8,609 bases of DNA from an uncultured Collinsella sp. (GCA_902493615.1 CABUQK010000086.1:1-8609); one strand, 5' to 3'. Positions 1 through 6,733 are shown, counted from the stretch's first letter. A program made the numbers and translations. The notes: a model not told the origin generated them from the sequence alone.

Positions 1-996
1 GCCGGCGTCCAGCGTCACCGCGGCGGCAACGGCAGCACGCTGCGCCGCGCGCCGCTTCTTGCGCACGTGCCCGGCCGCAACGAGACCCACAACAATCGCC
101 AGCAGCGCGCCCAAAACGCCCAGCGCCACCGCGGTGGTGTTGATGCCCTGCGCGTCCTCGGGCACGGGAACCTCATCCGGAATGCTTGCACGCACACCCG
201 ATACCAGCAGGCGGTGCGAGTTCACGCCGTAGGGCGTGCAGGTCATGAGCGTCACGCGGTCCTCGCCGGCGGTCACGCGCAACTTGGAATCGTCGTCGGG
301 CGTAATCACGTCTATGCGGTCGATCTTGTAACCCAGTTCCTCGCCCATCACCTCGATGTAAAACGAGTCGCCAACCTGCAGCTCATCCAAGCGCGTGAAC
401 AGGAGCGAGCCTGGCACGCCGCGGTGGCCGGTAAGCACGGCGTGCGTGCTCGCGCCGCCCACGGGCAGCGATGTTCCATATAGGTGGCCGGCGCCCGCAG
501 CGAGCACCTCGGTAGAGGTGCCGTGGTACACGGGCAGGTTCACGTCGATCTTGGGAATGCGCACCGAGCACATAAGGCCCGATCCCGCGTTAAGAAGCCC
601 CTGGTAGGTTGTATCTTGCGAGGCGATGGAATCCTCAGAGCCAGAGGCGGTGGAGGCGCCGGAGGTACTACCGAACGGATCCACGACCTCGCCGATAACG
701 TCCTGACCGCCGGCGGCCAACTGCTCGTTGTAGGCGCGCGCGGCCGCGAGGGCCTCCTCCGCCTTCGGATAGGGCCAGCCATCAACCGTGTTGGCGGCCG
801 CGGTAACTGCGGCCGTCTGCTCGGCCTGGGACATGGCGCGCAGGGCGAGGGGCGTGGCCACGATAACAAAGCCGGCGACAAAGCACAGAAGGGAAAGCAG
901 GCGCAGGGCGAGGGGCGGTTTACGTCGGCTGGGGGAAGCCGGGTTCGAACCGACGCTCGGCGTGCGCATCGTCGATACGGGCTTGATTGCCTTCAT
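1..996 (-). CDS. Class C (pilin-polymerising) sortase, 3' end beyond window
   Basis: Membrane transpeptidase that cleaves pilin sorting signals between Thr and Gly and joins pilin subunits through lysine side chains. The frame is open for 332 codons from an ATG at 996 to the left edge, with no stop inside the window. Visible features: a basic N-terminus, a transmembrane segment at about residues 29-51, and a lid motif Asp-Pro-Phe at 106-108, typical of class C enzymes. The catalytic His is at 191 (TGHRG), the catalytic Cys at 253 (TLMTCTPYGVN) and the active-site Arg at 262 (SHRLLV). A second transmembrane segment at about 288-309 is followed by a basic tail (HVRKKRR), the usual two-helix class C layout. 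A strong GGAGGTGA precedes the start. It is the last visible gene of the pilus operon, 165 bp after the backbone pilin. The visible length already covers a full class C sortase, so only a short tail should be missing. The sortase class is firm; the exact substrate range is inferred from the two LPLTG proteins upstream. Confidence 0.93.
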   Translation of the reverse strand, partial: MKAIKPVSTMRTPSVGSNPASPSRRKPPLALRLLSLLCFVAGFVIVATPLALRAMSQAEQTAAVTAAANTVDGWPYPKAEEALAAARAYNEQLAAGGQDVIGEVVDPFGSTSGASTASGSEDSIASQDTTYQGLLNAGSGLMCSVRIPKIDVNLPVYHGTSTEVLAAGAGHLYGTSLPVGGASTHAVLTGHRGVPGSLLFTRLDELQVGDSFYIEVMGEELGYKIDRIDVITPDDDSKLRVTAGEDRVTLMTCTPYGVNSHRLLVSGVRASIPDEVPVPEDAQGINTTAVALGVLGALLAIVVGLVAAGHVRKKRRAAQRAAVAAAVTLDAG

Positions 997-1001
997 GTGG
1001 T

Positions 1002-1009
1002 TCACCTCC
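1002..1009 (-). promoter_or_regulatory. Ribosome binding site of the sortase gene
   Basis: GGAGGTGA on the minus strand lies 5 bases before the ATG at 996 (8 bases counted from GGAGG). It supports this start and shows that the sortase has its own strong initiation site despite the long gap after the pilin gene. Confidence 0.8.
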
Positions 1010-1039
1010 AGGGGTGTGGGTGCGAGGACACGGTTAATG

Positions 1040-1081
1040 CACCACACCCCGCCGCGGGTCCAAGCGCGACGGGGTGCGGCG
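1040..1081 (-). other. 17-bp inter-cistronic RNA hairpin between pilin and sortase genes
   Basis: In minus-strand RNA, CGCCGCACCCCGUCGCG (from 1081 to 1065) pairs over all 17 positions with CGCGGCGGGGUGUGGUG (from 1056 to 1040) around an 8-nt loop. Three of the pairs are G-U. In plus-strand RNA those three become A-C mismatches, so the structure suits the direction in which the operon is transcribed. No U-run follows it, so it is not a standard intrinsic terminator. It lies about 80 nt after the pilin stop and about 30 nt before the sortase ribosome binding site. Inference: partial attenuation, an RNase processing site or a 3'-end stabiliser that gives more pilin than sortase. Confidence 0.7.
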
Positions 1082-1161
1082 AAAGGGAATGTGAGAACGC
1101 GGCGCACGGGCGCTGATAGGAGACGACGATCGCCCGCTCGCCGCGTCATCAAGCTAGGGAA

Positions 1162-2934
1162 TTAAGAGCGCATACGTGCACTCAGGGCAAAGGCGGCGCC
1201 AGCAGCCATGAGCAGCACGCCCACGGTGATGAAAACCTTGATGCCCAGGTCACCGGTCAAGGGCAGCTCGGTGAGGTTCTTGGCGTTCCAAATCTTGATG
1301 GTCGAGTTCTCAACGGAGACGCGAGGATCGTTAGCGTCCTTGGCATAAGAGACAGCAGTGATGGTCTTCTGGCCCTCGGGATCGTCGGACTTCACCGTAG
1401 CGGATACCGTAAAGGTGAACTTCGGCAGGGAGACGGCGGTGTAACCATTGGGAGGAACGATCTCCTCGATCTCATACGTGCCAGCGTCGAGACCATTAAA
1501 GTTGATGACGCCATCGTCGGTGGCGAACACGCCAACTTCGGCACCACCCTGAGTATCCTTAGTCGGAGTCGTGGTCAGGGTCTTCCATGCGCCGTTCTCG
1601 TAACCGAGATAGCTGCTTTCCGCCTTGATCGTGAACTTAGCACCCGAGAGCTTAGTGGTCATGTCCTTGGCGGTCTTCACGATGTTGAACTTATAGGAGT
1701 AGACATTCACCTCGTTACCAGGAATGGTCTGCTCATCGGAGATGTTGTTGGGGTTGTGCGACCAGGTAAGTGAGTCCTTGTTGGGGTTGCCCTGGATGGC
1801 GGTGGAGCCAGAAAGCTTGGCATCTGCATCAAGGGTAGCACTCACCAGTACGGTCACCTTTGCGCCCTCGTTCAGCGCAGTAGCGCCCGCAACCTGGTTC
1901 ACGTAGTTGCCAAGGTCGATGACGGTATCTACACCTCCGGCGTACTTACTATCGGTATCAGAAGTGGCAGCATAGGAAACACTGTAGTCGTTACTCACCT
2001 TAAGAGTAACGTCTCCAACCTTGACCGATTCAACCTTTACGCCCGTGGCGACGTTACCGACAATCGAAGAAATGGCAGAACTAGCAGTGTCGTTGATCTT
2101 GAACACACGTTTGGCCGAATAGCCGGTGTAGTACGGAACGGTAGTCTCAAGCGTGTAGTACACGGTGTCGCCCACGGAGAAGGACGGCTCATAGTTGTAG
2201 GTGCCGTCAGCATTGGCAAGATGCTTAGAGATGGTCGGAATCACGTTCTTCACGGTAACGGTGCCATCGACATCGGTGCCCGCAATGCTCGTCGGCGTAA
2301 TGATGGGCAGCGAGAAGGACTCCTTGTCCGCAGCGGGATTGGTAACGTCCTTCAGGAACCAGATACCCGGGACGTTAAAGGTTTTCACATTGGCGTTGCC
2401 GGCCGTAGACGTGGTGAACTCGGTTGCAGCAGGAGTACCAGGGAAGGTCTGGTCCTCGAGGTTCTGGGCAAAGGTGCGCAGCGCGGCATCATTGTTCCAA
2501 GGCGAGGAGAGGTTAGGGGCTCCGCTATTGCTAAACACCCGCATGATCAGGAAGCCCATAGGGTTGTTCGACGCGTTGCCCTCGGACACAAAGAAGTTCT
2601 TGTCCTGCTTGTAGGCAGTAAGCACGTTCCGGGCATCGCCCGTCCCATCAATGACAGCATTGAAGTTCATCGCGCCCTCGATGGTGCTCACGAGCGCATC
2701 GGTGGTATCAATCGTATAGGCAATCGACTTGTCATTGCCAACAACAACGTCCTTCAGCTCGGCAAGCTGCCAGCCGTTGAACGTGTGATCGGCAGCATCC
2801 GTCGACTGCTTGTTGATCGTAATGCTGTAGGTGGGATCCGCAGCCTTGGCCACGGGCGCGGCGCCCACCAGGCCGGTTACGGCGATCGCTACGGCAGCAG
2901 CGCCGGCGATCAGCTTTTGTACGAATCGGTTCAT
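1162..2934 (-). CDS. Backbone pilin: D2 isopeptide domain, Cna-B domain, LPLTG anchor
   Basis: Likely shaft subunit of a sortase-assembled pilus, 590 residues. Signal peptide at 1-31 (MNRFVQKLIAGA..., cleavage after AKA). An N-terminal domain extends to about 230 and includes GIWFLKDVTNP. A fimbrial isopeptide-formation D2-like domain runs from about 231 (IPTISK) to about 400, with the typical NKDSLTWSHNPNN near its end. A Cna-B/SpaA-type domain starts near 414 (YKFNIVKTAKD), with an E-box-like GTYEIEEIVPPNGY at about 485-498. The sorting signal is LPLTG at 557-561, then a hydrophobic helix and the tail RMRS. An in-frame ATG 39 bases further upstream directly follows the adhesin stop (TAGATG). 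I chose 2934 because AAAGGGGA precedes it and the signal peptide then starts cleanly. The classical WxxxVxVYPKN pilin motif is not visible; Lys229 (VTVKN) or Lys237 (IPTISK) are candidate linking lysines. The gene lies 39 bp after the adhesin. The pilin class is firm; the backbone role is inferred from its architecture and the order of the genes. Confidence 0.9.
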   Translation of the reverse strand: MNRFVQKLIAGAAAVAIAVTGLVGAAPVAKAADPTYSITINKQSTDAADHTFNGWQLAELKDVVVGNDKSIAYTIDTTDALVSTIEGAMNFNAVIDGTGDARNVLTAYKQDKNFFVSEGNASNNPMGFLIMRVFSNSGAPNLSSPWNNDAALRTFAQNLEDQTFPGTPAATEFTTSTAGNANVKTFNVPGIWFLKDVTNPAADKESFSLPIITPTSIAGTDVDGTVTVKNVIPTISKHLANADGTYNYEPSFSVGDTVYYTLETTVPYYTGYSAKRVFKINDTASSAISSIVGNVATGVKVESVKVGDVTLKVSNDYSVSYAATSDTDSKYAGGVDTVIDLGNYVNQVAGATALNEGAKVTVLVSATLDADAKLSGSTAIQGNPNKDSLTWSHNPNNISDEQTIPGNEVNVYSYKFNIVKTAKDMTTKLSGAKFTIKAESSYLGYENGAWKTLTTTPTKDTQGGAEVGVFATDDGVINFNGLDAGTYEIEEIVPPNGYTAVSLPKFTFTVSATVKSDDPEGQKTITAVSYAKDANDPRVSVENSTIKIWNAKNLTELPLTGDLGIKVFITVGVLLMAAGAAFALSARMRS

Positions 2935-2937
2935 GAT

Positions 2938-2945
2938 TCCCCTTT
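2938..2945 (-). promoter_or_regulatory. Ribosome binding site deciding the pilin start
   Basis: AAAGGGGA on the minus strand lies 3 bases before the ATG at 2934. No comparable site precedes the alternative ATG at 2973, although that codon directly abuts the adhesin stop and could be reached by re-initiation. Confidence 0.65.
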
Positions 2946-2973
2946 CAGAAATGAACCCGACATTCATAAACAT

Positions 2974-5900
2974 CTATCTACCAGCGCCATCGGACGGGTC
3001 GTCCTGGCGGCGCTTTGTAGCGAACCAATACGCTCCCGCGGCGATGCCGCCCAGAAGCATGAGACCGGCACCCACGAGAAACATGGAGTTCTCGGTCCAA
3101 CCCGCGCCGGTGAGCGGGAGGTCCGTGAGGACTTTCACGTTGGTGAAGGTAGAGGCGGGTATGGCGTTGGGCGCGTCGGCGGTGCCGATGACGGTGTCCG
3201 GACTGAGCACGTTGCCCATGTCGTCCTTTACCTGCGTGACCGTAGTGGAAGTGGTGAGGCCGGAGTACTTGCCGGTCTTCTCGTCCAAGACGGCTTTCAC
3301 GGTGACGGCCACTTGGTACTCGGCCTTGGAGTAGCGGAGCTTGTCGATGGCATCGGCGTCGGGCGCGACCTCCTTCACCGTGTAGGTGTAAGTCTTGGCG
3401 CCCGTCGGGTTCGAAGCGTCGTTCGTGGCGAGGTACTCTTTGGAGAACGAGATTTCGCCAAAAGATGCCTCGATGTCGTTGACCTTGGTGGAGTCTGCGG
3501 GAGCGACGGAAATAGTCTTCGAGTCAGGCATAGGAGCGCTATCCTTATTTGGCCCCGTAGCCTCGATGCTGAAGTCGAACGCAACGTATTTACCGCTGGA
3601 ATCCTTCGGCCAGTCCGTATTACGGACGGATTTAATCACCGGGATTTTCACGGACGTAACGGAGCACGAGTCGGAGATGTACGTAATGCCATCAACGATG
3701 TTCGGCTGCTCGTTCTCGATCCACGTAATGGAGCCGCTTGTGCTGTCCACCGTGAACTTGTAGGTGTTCTTGTTCAGTTCGTAGCCAAACGGAGCCTGGG
3801 TCTCCGTGAGCGTGTACGTGCCCGGCAGCAAATCGGCCAATGTGAACTTGCCATCCTTGGCGTCGGTATCGGCCCAAGTGGTTTCGCTCGGAGTCGATTG
3901 GTCACTCACGGTCCAGGACTGCGCCTCAGTCAAGCCACCGGCACCCAGTTTCGCAAGCTTCCACTCGGAACCAGCCAAAGGAGTGTGTTCTGCATCGTCC
4001 TTCTCCACCTTGGCCCAAGACACCGTACCGGTGATCTTGGTGTTGGCGATGGCACCCGTGGTGTTAGAAGGTGTGAACGGAACCTCGTTCCCGTTCTCAT
4101 CCACGTAGCCCTGGACATAGTTCACCGACTCACCAGCATTGTTCATGGTTGCGTAGTAGATCTTGTCCGAAACCTGGTAACCCTCCGGCGCCGTCTCCTC
4201 TTTGATGTAATAGGTGAATGCCGGATTAGAATCCGAGATCTCCTTACTCGGATCGGCCTTCTGGTTCAAATAGTTGAACTGAAGCTTGCCATCAGTAGAA
4301 GCGTAATCGTTGGCAGCGCCATCCGTTACCGTAACGATGGGACCCGTCCCGTTCTTGGCATCTTTGACAGTGCCGTATATCGTCCACGAGGAACCGGGAA
4401 GCAGCTTAGTACCATCCGCAGCGTCGACCTTGCTCCATGCAATGGAGGAACCGTCCGGTGTATACGAGCCAGACCACGGGAAGTTGTGACGCTCCTGGTC
4501 CATATCGATAACGGAAGCCGAGTTACCCTCACCAAATGCTGCGGCAACCTTCGGGCCGTTCATTGAGAAATCGGCGCCGGCGTACACACGACCATTGGTG
4601 GTCACATGGTCGTCGAAGCTTCCGTTGGGAACGAGAATCGATCCGATCATAGCCGCCGCAGGATCGTCGTCAGTCCACTTGGCACCGGTAGTTGCGCCAT
4701 CGTATCCCCAGTCCGCGCGGTCCTCTCCCGCGATGCCGCCCCGAATGGTAAGGCTTTGCGTATCGACAAAGTTCCACATGATGGACTGGGAAGCCGTCGC
4801 GTATGCTTCACCCAGTGCCTTGCCGGAATATTGAGTTTCGTAACCACGCGAAATCTCGATGCCGTTCCACCAAAAGCGCCAGCCATTGTGGAACTCAATA
4901 TTCGAAGATCCGGTAACGTTCACAACAACCGAGGCGCCCTCGGGAATGTCCTCGAATGCGAAATCAACGCCACGATAATACTCGTTGTTGTATGTATTGC
5001 TCAGCTGAGAAGCATCGATGGTGAACACCTGCTGCATAGAGGTGTTGTCGCCCTTAAACGTGATAAGACGCTCGCTATTCTTGAATTGCTTACCATTGAG
5101 CGACGTATCGGCGCAGTCCTCATTGATGGTCTTATTCGACCCATCAAACACCAGGCCATAGCTACAATCCGTCTTGTTGTACTTGTTGATGATGTAGCGG
5201 TTGTCCTTATCGCACGCCGGAGCAACGCCGTAGCTCACTTTACCCGTCTTCGCAAACGAATTCAGCTGATTAGAAAGCGTGTTGAGATAGCCTGTCTCTC
5301 CGCTGTAATTCGAATAATCCTTGCCATTAATGTCCTTGAGGAAGTTAACTTGGTTGAACAGAGTACTGTCCTGAGCGTTCTCGCCCGCGTACCAATAACC
5401 CTGGGTTTTCACCACAGACTGGCGCCCGTTATTAGTATTCCAATAGGTAATGGGACCGGCGATCTTCGCGGTGTAGTCATAGCCAGCGGAGTCAGCCGTT
5501 CTCGCTTTGCCGACCCAAGCGCCTTTGTTCCAAGCGCCAACGGTAGTCTTCCCCGGCAAGTCGCCGCTGTAACCAACGCTCATGTTGGTGATCGCACTGT
5601 CGATTCCAGCCACCGCAAGCACGGTGCTGCCGTCGACAGGACGGAACTGGGAACCAAAACCAACGGTGCCAAAGCGGAAACCAGCGCCAATACCTTCATA
5701 GGGCCAGCTCTCTTTGAGTGGATTCATGGCAAGCTTGCCACGGACCACGGTAAGGCCCTCCGCCTCAGCGGCATATGAGCCGGCGGGGGCGTTGCTCGCA
5801 TCAAGAGATTTAGTGTTGCTCGGTTTACCACCGATGTACATGTCGCGGCCGACGTAGGTGGCCACGCCGGGATCGGGGGTAGAGACATCGATATTCGTAC

Positions 5901-6042
5901 CGATGCCGATAGGCGTGGGCTTGTAGATGCCCTTGTTCACAGTGGTAGCCGCGCTCGCAGAGGTGGCCGCGCTGAACGGGGACAGCAGCGTGCTTGCAAC
6001 GAGAACAGTTGCCATAAAGCTACATGCGGCGAACTTCTTCAC
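2974..6042 (-). CDS. Pilus tip/ancillary adhesin: choice-of-anchor-A-like head, two Cna-B, FctA-like domain, LPLTG
   Basis: Secreted, wall-anchored adhesin of 1022 residues. The GTG start at 6042 is chosen because it overlaps the leader stop as GTGA and opens a standard signal peptide (MKKFAACSFMATVLVAS..., cleavage near ASA at 31). A TTG at 6051 is the alternative. Residues about 55-525 resemble the choice-of-anchor-A adhesin fold: YVGRDMYIGG near 63, SIMWNF near 420, GSILVPNG near 467 and ERHNFPWSG near 517. Cna-B domain 1 spans about 533-640 with E-box YYIKEETAPEGY (611-622). Cna-B domain 2 spans about 671-766 with E-box YTLTETQAPFGY (743-754, Glu747). An FctA/Spy0128-like domain spans about 796-971 (PVIKSV near 801, YTVKEVAPD near 886). 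LPLTG is at 975-979, followed by a membrane helix and the tail TKRRQ. Four Cys (277, 293, 310, 793) lie in the mature chain. Domain families are assigned by eye; the ligand is unknown. The tip role follows from the large non-pilin head and the gene's place before the backbone pilin. Confidence 0.88.
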   Translation of the reverse strand: MKKFAACSFMATVLVASTLLSPFSAATSASAATTVNKGIYKPTPIGIGTNIDVSTPDPGVATYVGRDMYIGGKPSNTKSLDASNAPAGSYAAEAEGLTVVRGKLAMNPLKESWPYEGIGAGFRFGTVGFGSQFRPVDGSTVLAVAGIDSAITNMSVGYSGDLPGKTTVGAWNKGAWVGKARTADSAGYDYTAKIAGPITYWNTNNGRQSVVKTQGYWYAGENAQDSTLFNQVNFLKDINGKDYSNYSGETGYLNTLSNQLNSFAKTGKVSYGVAPACDKDNRYIINKYNKTDCSYGLVFDGSNKTINEDCADTSLNGKQFKNSERLITFKGDNTSMQQVFTIDASQLSNTYNNEYYRGVDFAFEDIPEGASVVVNVTGSSNIEFHNGWRFWWNGIEISRGYETQYSGKALGEAYATASQSIMWNFVDTQSLTIRGGIAGEDRADWGYDGATTGAKWTDDDPAAAMIGSILVPNGSFDDHVTTNGRVYAGADFSMNGPKVAAAFGEGNSASVIDMDQERHNFPWSGSYTPDGSSIAWSKVDAADGTKLLPGSSWTIYGTVKDAKNGTGPIVTVTDGAANDYASTDGKLQFNYLNQKADPSKEISDSNPAFTYYIKEETAPEGYQVSDKIYYATMNNAGESVNYVQGYVDENGNEVPFTPSNTTGAIANTKITGTVSWAKVEKDDAEHTPLAGSEWKLAKLGAGGLTEAQSWTVSDQSTPSETTWADTDAKDGKFTLADLLPGTYTLTETQAPFGYELNKNTYKFTVDSTSGSITWIENEQPNIVDGITYISDSCSVTSVKIPVIKSVRNTDWPKDSSGKYVAFDFSIEATGPNKDSAPMPDSKTISVAPADSTKVNDIEASFGEISFSKEYLATNDASNPTGAKTYTYTVKEVAPDADAIDKLRYSKAEYQVAVTVKAVLDEKTGKYSGLTTSTTVTQVKDDMGNVLSPDTVIGTADAPNAIPASTFTNVKVLTDLPLTGAGWTENSMFLVGAGLMLLGGIAAGAYWFATKRRQDDPSDGAGR

Positions 6043-6227
6043 TTTGAGCAACCCATTACAGTTTCCTCGGTAGAAACTGTCTGGACGTCGTTGGCGATGG
6101 CCTGCGAGATCGGGGGCATAACAAGCGACGGTACCAGGCTCAAAACGGAAGCTCCGCACAAAACACCTGCTAGCACACGATGTGCCGCTTTATTGTTCTG
6201 CTTAGATTTGTCTGAATTCGCTTCCAT
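6039..6227 (-). CDS. Small secreted leader protein (62 aa) coupled to the adhesin gene
   Basis: I do not recognise a family. The start is secure: ATG at 6227 has a near-perfect GGAGGAGA just upstream. The product has a polar, basic N-terminus (K7, K9, K13, R17), a hydrophobic stretch at about 18-39 (RVLAGVLCGASVLSLVPSL) and a plausible signal peptidase site after AIA at 45. That leaves a mature peptide of only 17 residues (NDVQTVSTEETVMGCSK). The residue before Cys24 is Leu, so this is not a lipobox. The TGA stop shares the sequence GTGA with the adhesin start, and the adhesin lacks a strong ribosome site of its own, so translation of the adhesin probably depends on this gene. Alternatives: a secreted signal peptide, or the old N-terminus of an adhesin split by a frameshift. 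The last is less likely, since the adhesin has its own full signal peptide. A real translated gene is likely; its function is unknown. Confidence 0.65.
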   Translation of the reverse strand: MEANSDKSKQNNKAAHRVLAGVLCGASVLSLVPSLVMPPISQAIANDVQTVSTEETVMGCSK

Positions 6228-6232
6228 CGATG

Positions 6233-6240
6233 TCTCCTCC
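6233..6240 (-). promoter_or_regulatory. Strong ribosome binding site of the operon's first gene
   Basis: GGAGGAGA on the minus strand lies 5 bases before the ATG at 6227. It is the best ribosome site in the pilus operon and sits before the small leader gene rather than before the adhesin. This is the main reason for treating the leader as translated. Confidence 0.8.
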
Positions 6241-6281
6241 CCAAGAGACCGCGATCTTGCTCTTTCACAATCAAACGTATC

Positions 6282-6302
6282 TGCGCAACCTGTAATTGCG
6301 CA
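6282..6302. promoter_or_regulatory. Perfect 7-bp dyad, possible operator or 5'-UTR hairpin
   Basis: TGCGCAA and TTGCGCA flank a 7-base centre, giving exact two-fold symmetry over 21 bp. It lies between the candidate -10 box and the leader start, just past the expected transcription start. It could therefore be a repressor site or a short hairpin at the 5' end of the mRNA. The binding factor is unknown. Confidence 0.4.
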
Positions 6303-6317
6303 CGTTTAGTAATCCAT

Positions 6318-6347
6318 ATTGTAACGATTGTTTGAACATCTGAGCAA
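6318..6347 (-). promoter_or_regulatory. Candidate promoter of the pilus operon
   Basis: On the minus strand TTGCTC (6347-6342) and TACAAT (6323-6318) are separated by 18 bases. The -10 box matches TATAAT at five of six positions; the -35 box is weak, at three of six. The predicted transcript would begin near 6311, about 84 nt before the leader ATG. Weak -35 boxes are common at activated promoters. Other AT-rich matches further upstream cannot be excluded. Confidence 0.35.
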
Positions 6348-6495
6348 CAAAACCGACAATTTTGTAGCGAATTCTCAATTCTCTTGACATTTTCTCAGAT
6401 TTACCTTCGTTTATTCGCTATTTATTTTTTGTTTCTACTGGTAATTTAGTTGCCTATCCATTTTTTAATGGCATTAGATTAATTTGCACAACATT

Positions 6496-6509
6496 TTGCT
6501 CAAGAGCAA
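6496..6509. promoter_or_regulatory. 14-bp palindrome TTGCTC-AA-GAGCAA
   Basis: TTGCTC and GAGCAA are exact reverse complements around two bases. The same 6-base half occurs alone at 6257-6262 (TTGCTC) and, reversed, at 6342-6347 (GAGCAA), where it coincides with the candidate -35 box. Recurrence in one short upstream region suggests a regulator half-site, but chance in AT-rich DNA is not excluded. Confidence 0.3.
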
Positions 6510-6542
6510 GCATCCTGTGAACAGTCGAAAGCGACCATGAGC

Positions 6543-6574
6543 GGTAGGACATTTACCGAGAGGAATATCCTACC
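6543..6574 (-). other. 11-bp hairpin in the pilus upstream region
   Basis: In minus-strand RNA, GGUAGGAUAUU pairs with AAUGUCCUACC over 11 positions, one of them U-G, around a 10-nt loop. In plus-strand RNA that pair becomes a C-A mismatch, so the fold suits the pilus transcription direction. No U-run follows. It could lie in a long 5' leader, or in read-through RNA from the hydrolase gene, or be an operator read as DNA. Confidence 0.4.
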
Positions 6575-6686
6575 AAACTGATGAGAATATCTTAAACCCA
6601 TCGGTGGTTAGAAGCATGATGTTCAGACAATAATATTTGATTTTTCGCGCAGATTTTAGGCATCAATTCACCCAAATCGCCAGAGG

Positions 6687-6719
6687 CCACCGCAAAGGAG
6701 CCTGCCCCCTTTGCGGTGG
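6687..6719 (+). repeat. Palindromic repeat, copy A
   Basis: A perfect 12-bp inverted repeat, CCACCGCAAAGG and CCTTTGCGGTGG, encloses the 9-nt loop AGCCTGCCC. It starts 14 bases beyond the HAD hydrolase stop. It shares its stem ends and loop core with three further palindromes at 7643-7676, 7791-7823 and 7849-7878. No T-run follows on the minus strand, so any terminator role would be non-canonical. It is best read as a dispersed REP-like element. Confidence 0.75.
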
Positions 6720-6733
6720 TTCTCCCCCCGGCG

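Larger units (their letters stand above)
6228..6733 (-). promoter_or_regulatory. AT-rich gene-free region upstream of the pilus operon
   Basis: This 506-bp stretch separates the HAD hydrolase stop from the pilus operon and is clearly richer in A and T than the flanking genes. I see no convincing open frame with a ribosome site on either strand. It holds a candidate promoter (6318-6347), a dyad between that promoter and the leader start (6282-6302), a 14-bp palindrome (6496-6509), a longer hairpin (6543-6574), an 8-bp inverted repeat around a TTGACA (6365-6420) and a palindromic repeat copy near the HAD end (6687-6719). It is long enough to carry regulator sites or a structured 5' leader RNA. 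No known riboswitch consensus was recognised. Confidence 0.6.

Noticed and set aside
938..954. T-arm-like sequence (5-bp stem around GTTCGAA) near the sortase start, suggesting a tRNA end or attachment site
   Set aside because: On neither strand could I pair an acceptor stem at the right distance or find an anticodon arm; it encodes part of the sortase N-terminus (VGSNPA) and is probably chance.
2935..2973. Upstream ATG at 2973 as the pilin start
   Set aside because: It would put 13 residues before the signal peptide and has no ribosome site, whereas 2934 has both a ribosome site and a clean signal peptide.
2221..4566. Long open frame on the plus strand (781 codons) opposite the adhesin and pilin genes
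   Set aside because: It mirrors the codon pattern of the minus-strand genes, spans two of them, has no ribosome site and shows no domain or signal; the minus-strand frames carry clear motifs.
4606..5778. Plus-strand open frame of 390 codons within the adhesin gene
   Set aside because: Shadow of the adhesin reading frame, with no recognisable features and no ribosome site.
6039..6063. Programmed -1 frameshift joining the leader to the adhesin
   Set aside because: The overlap has no classical slippery heptamer, and the fusion would carry two signal peptides; re-initiation at the GTGA overlap is simpler.
6687..6719. Intrinsic terminator after the hydrolase gene
   Set aside because: The stem is strong but no T-run follows on the minus strand, and the element belongs to a repeat family found elsewhere in the window.
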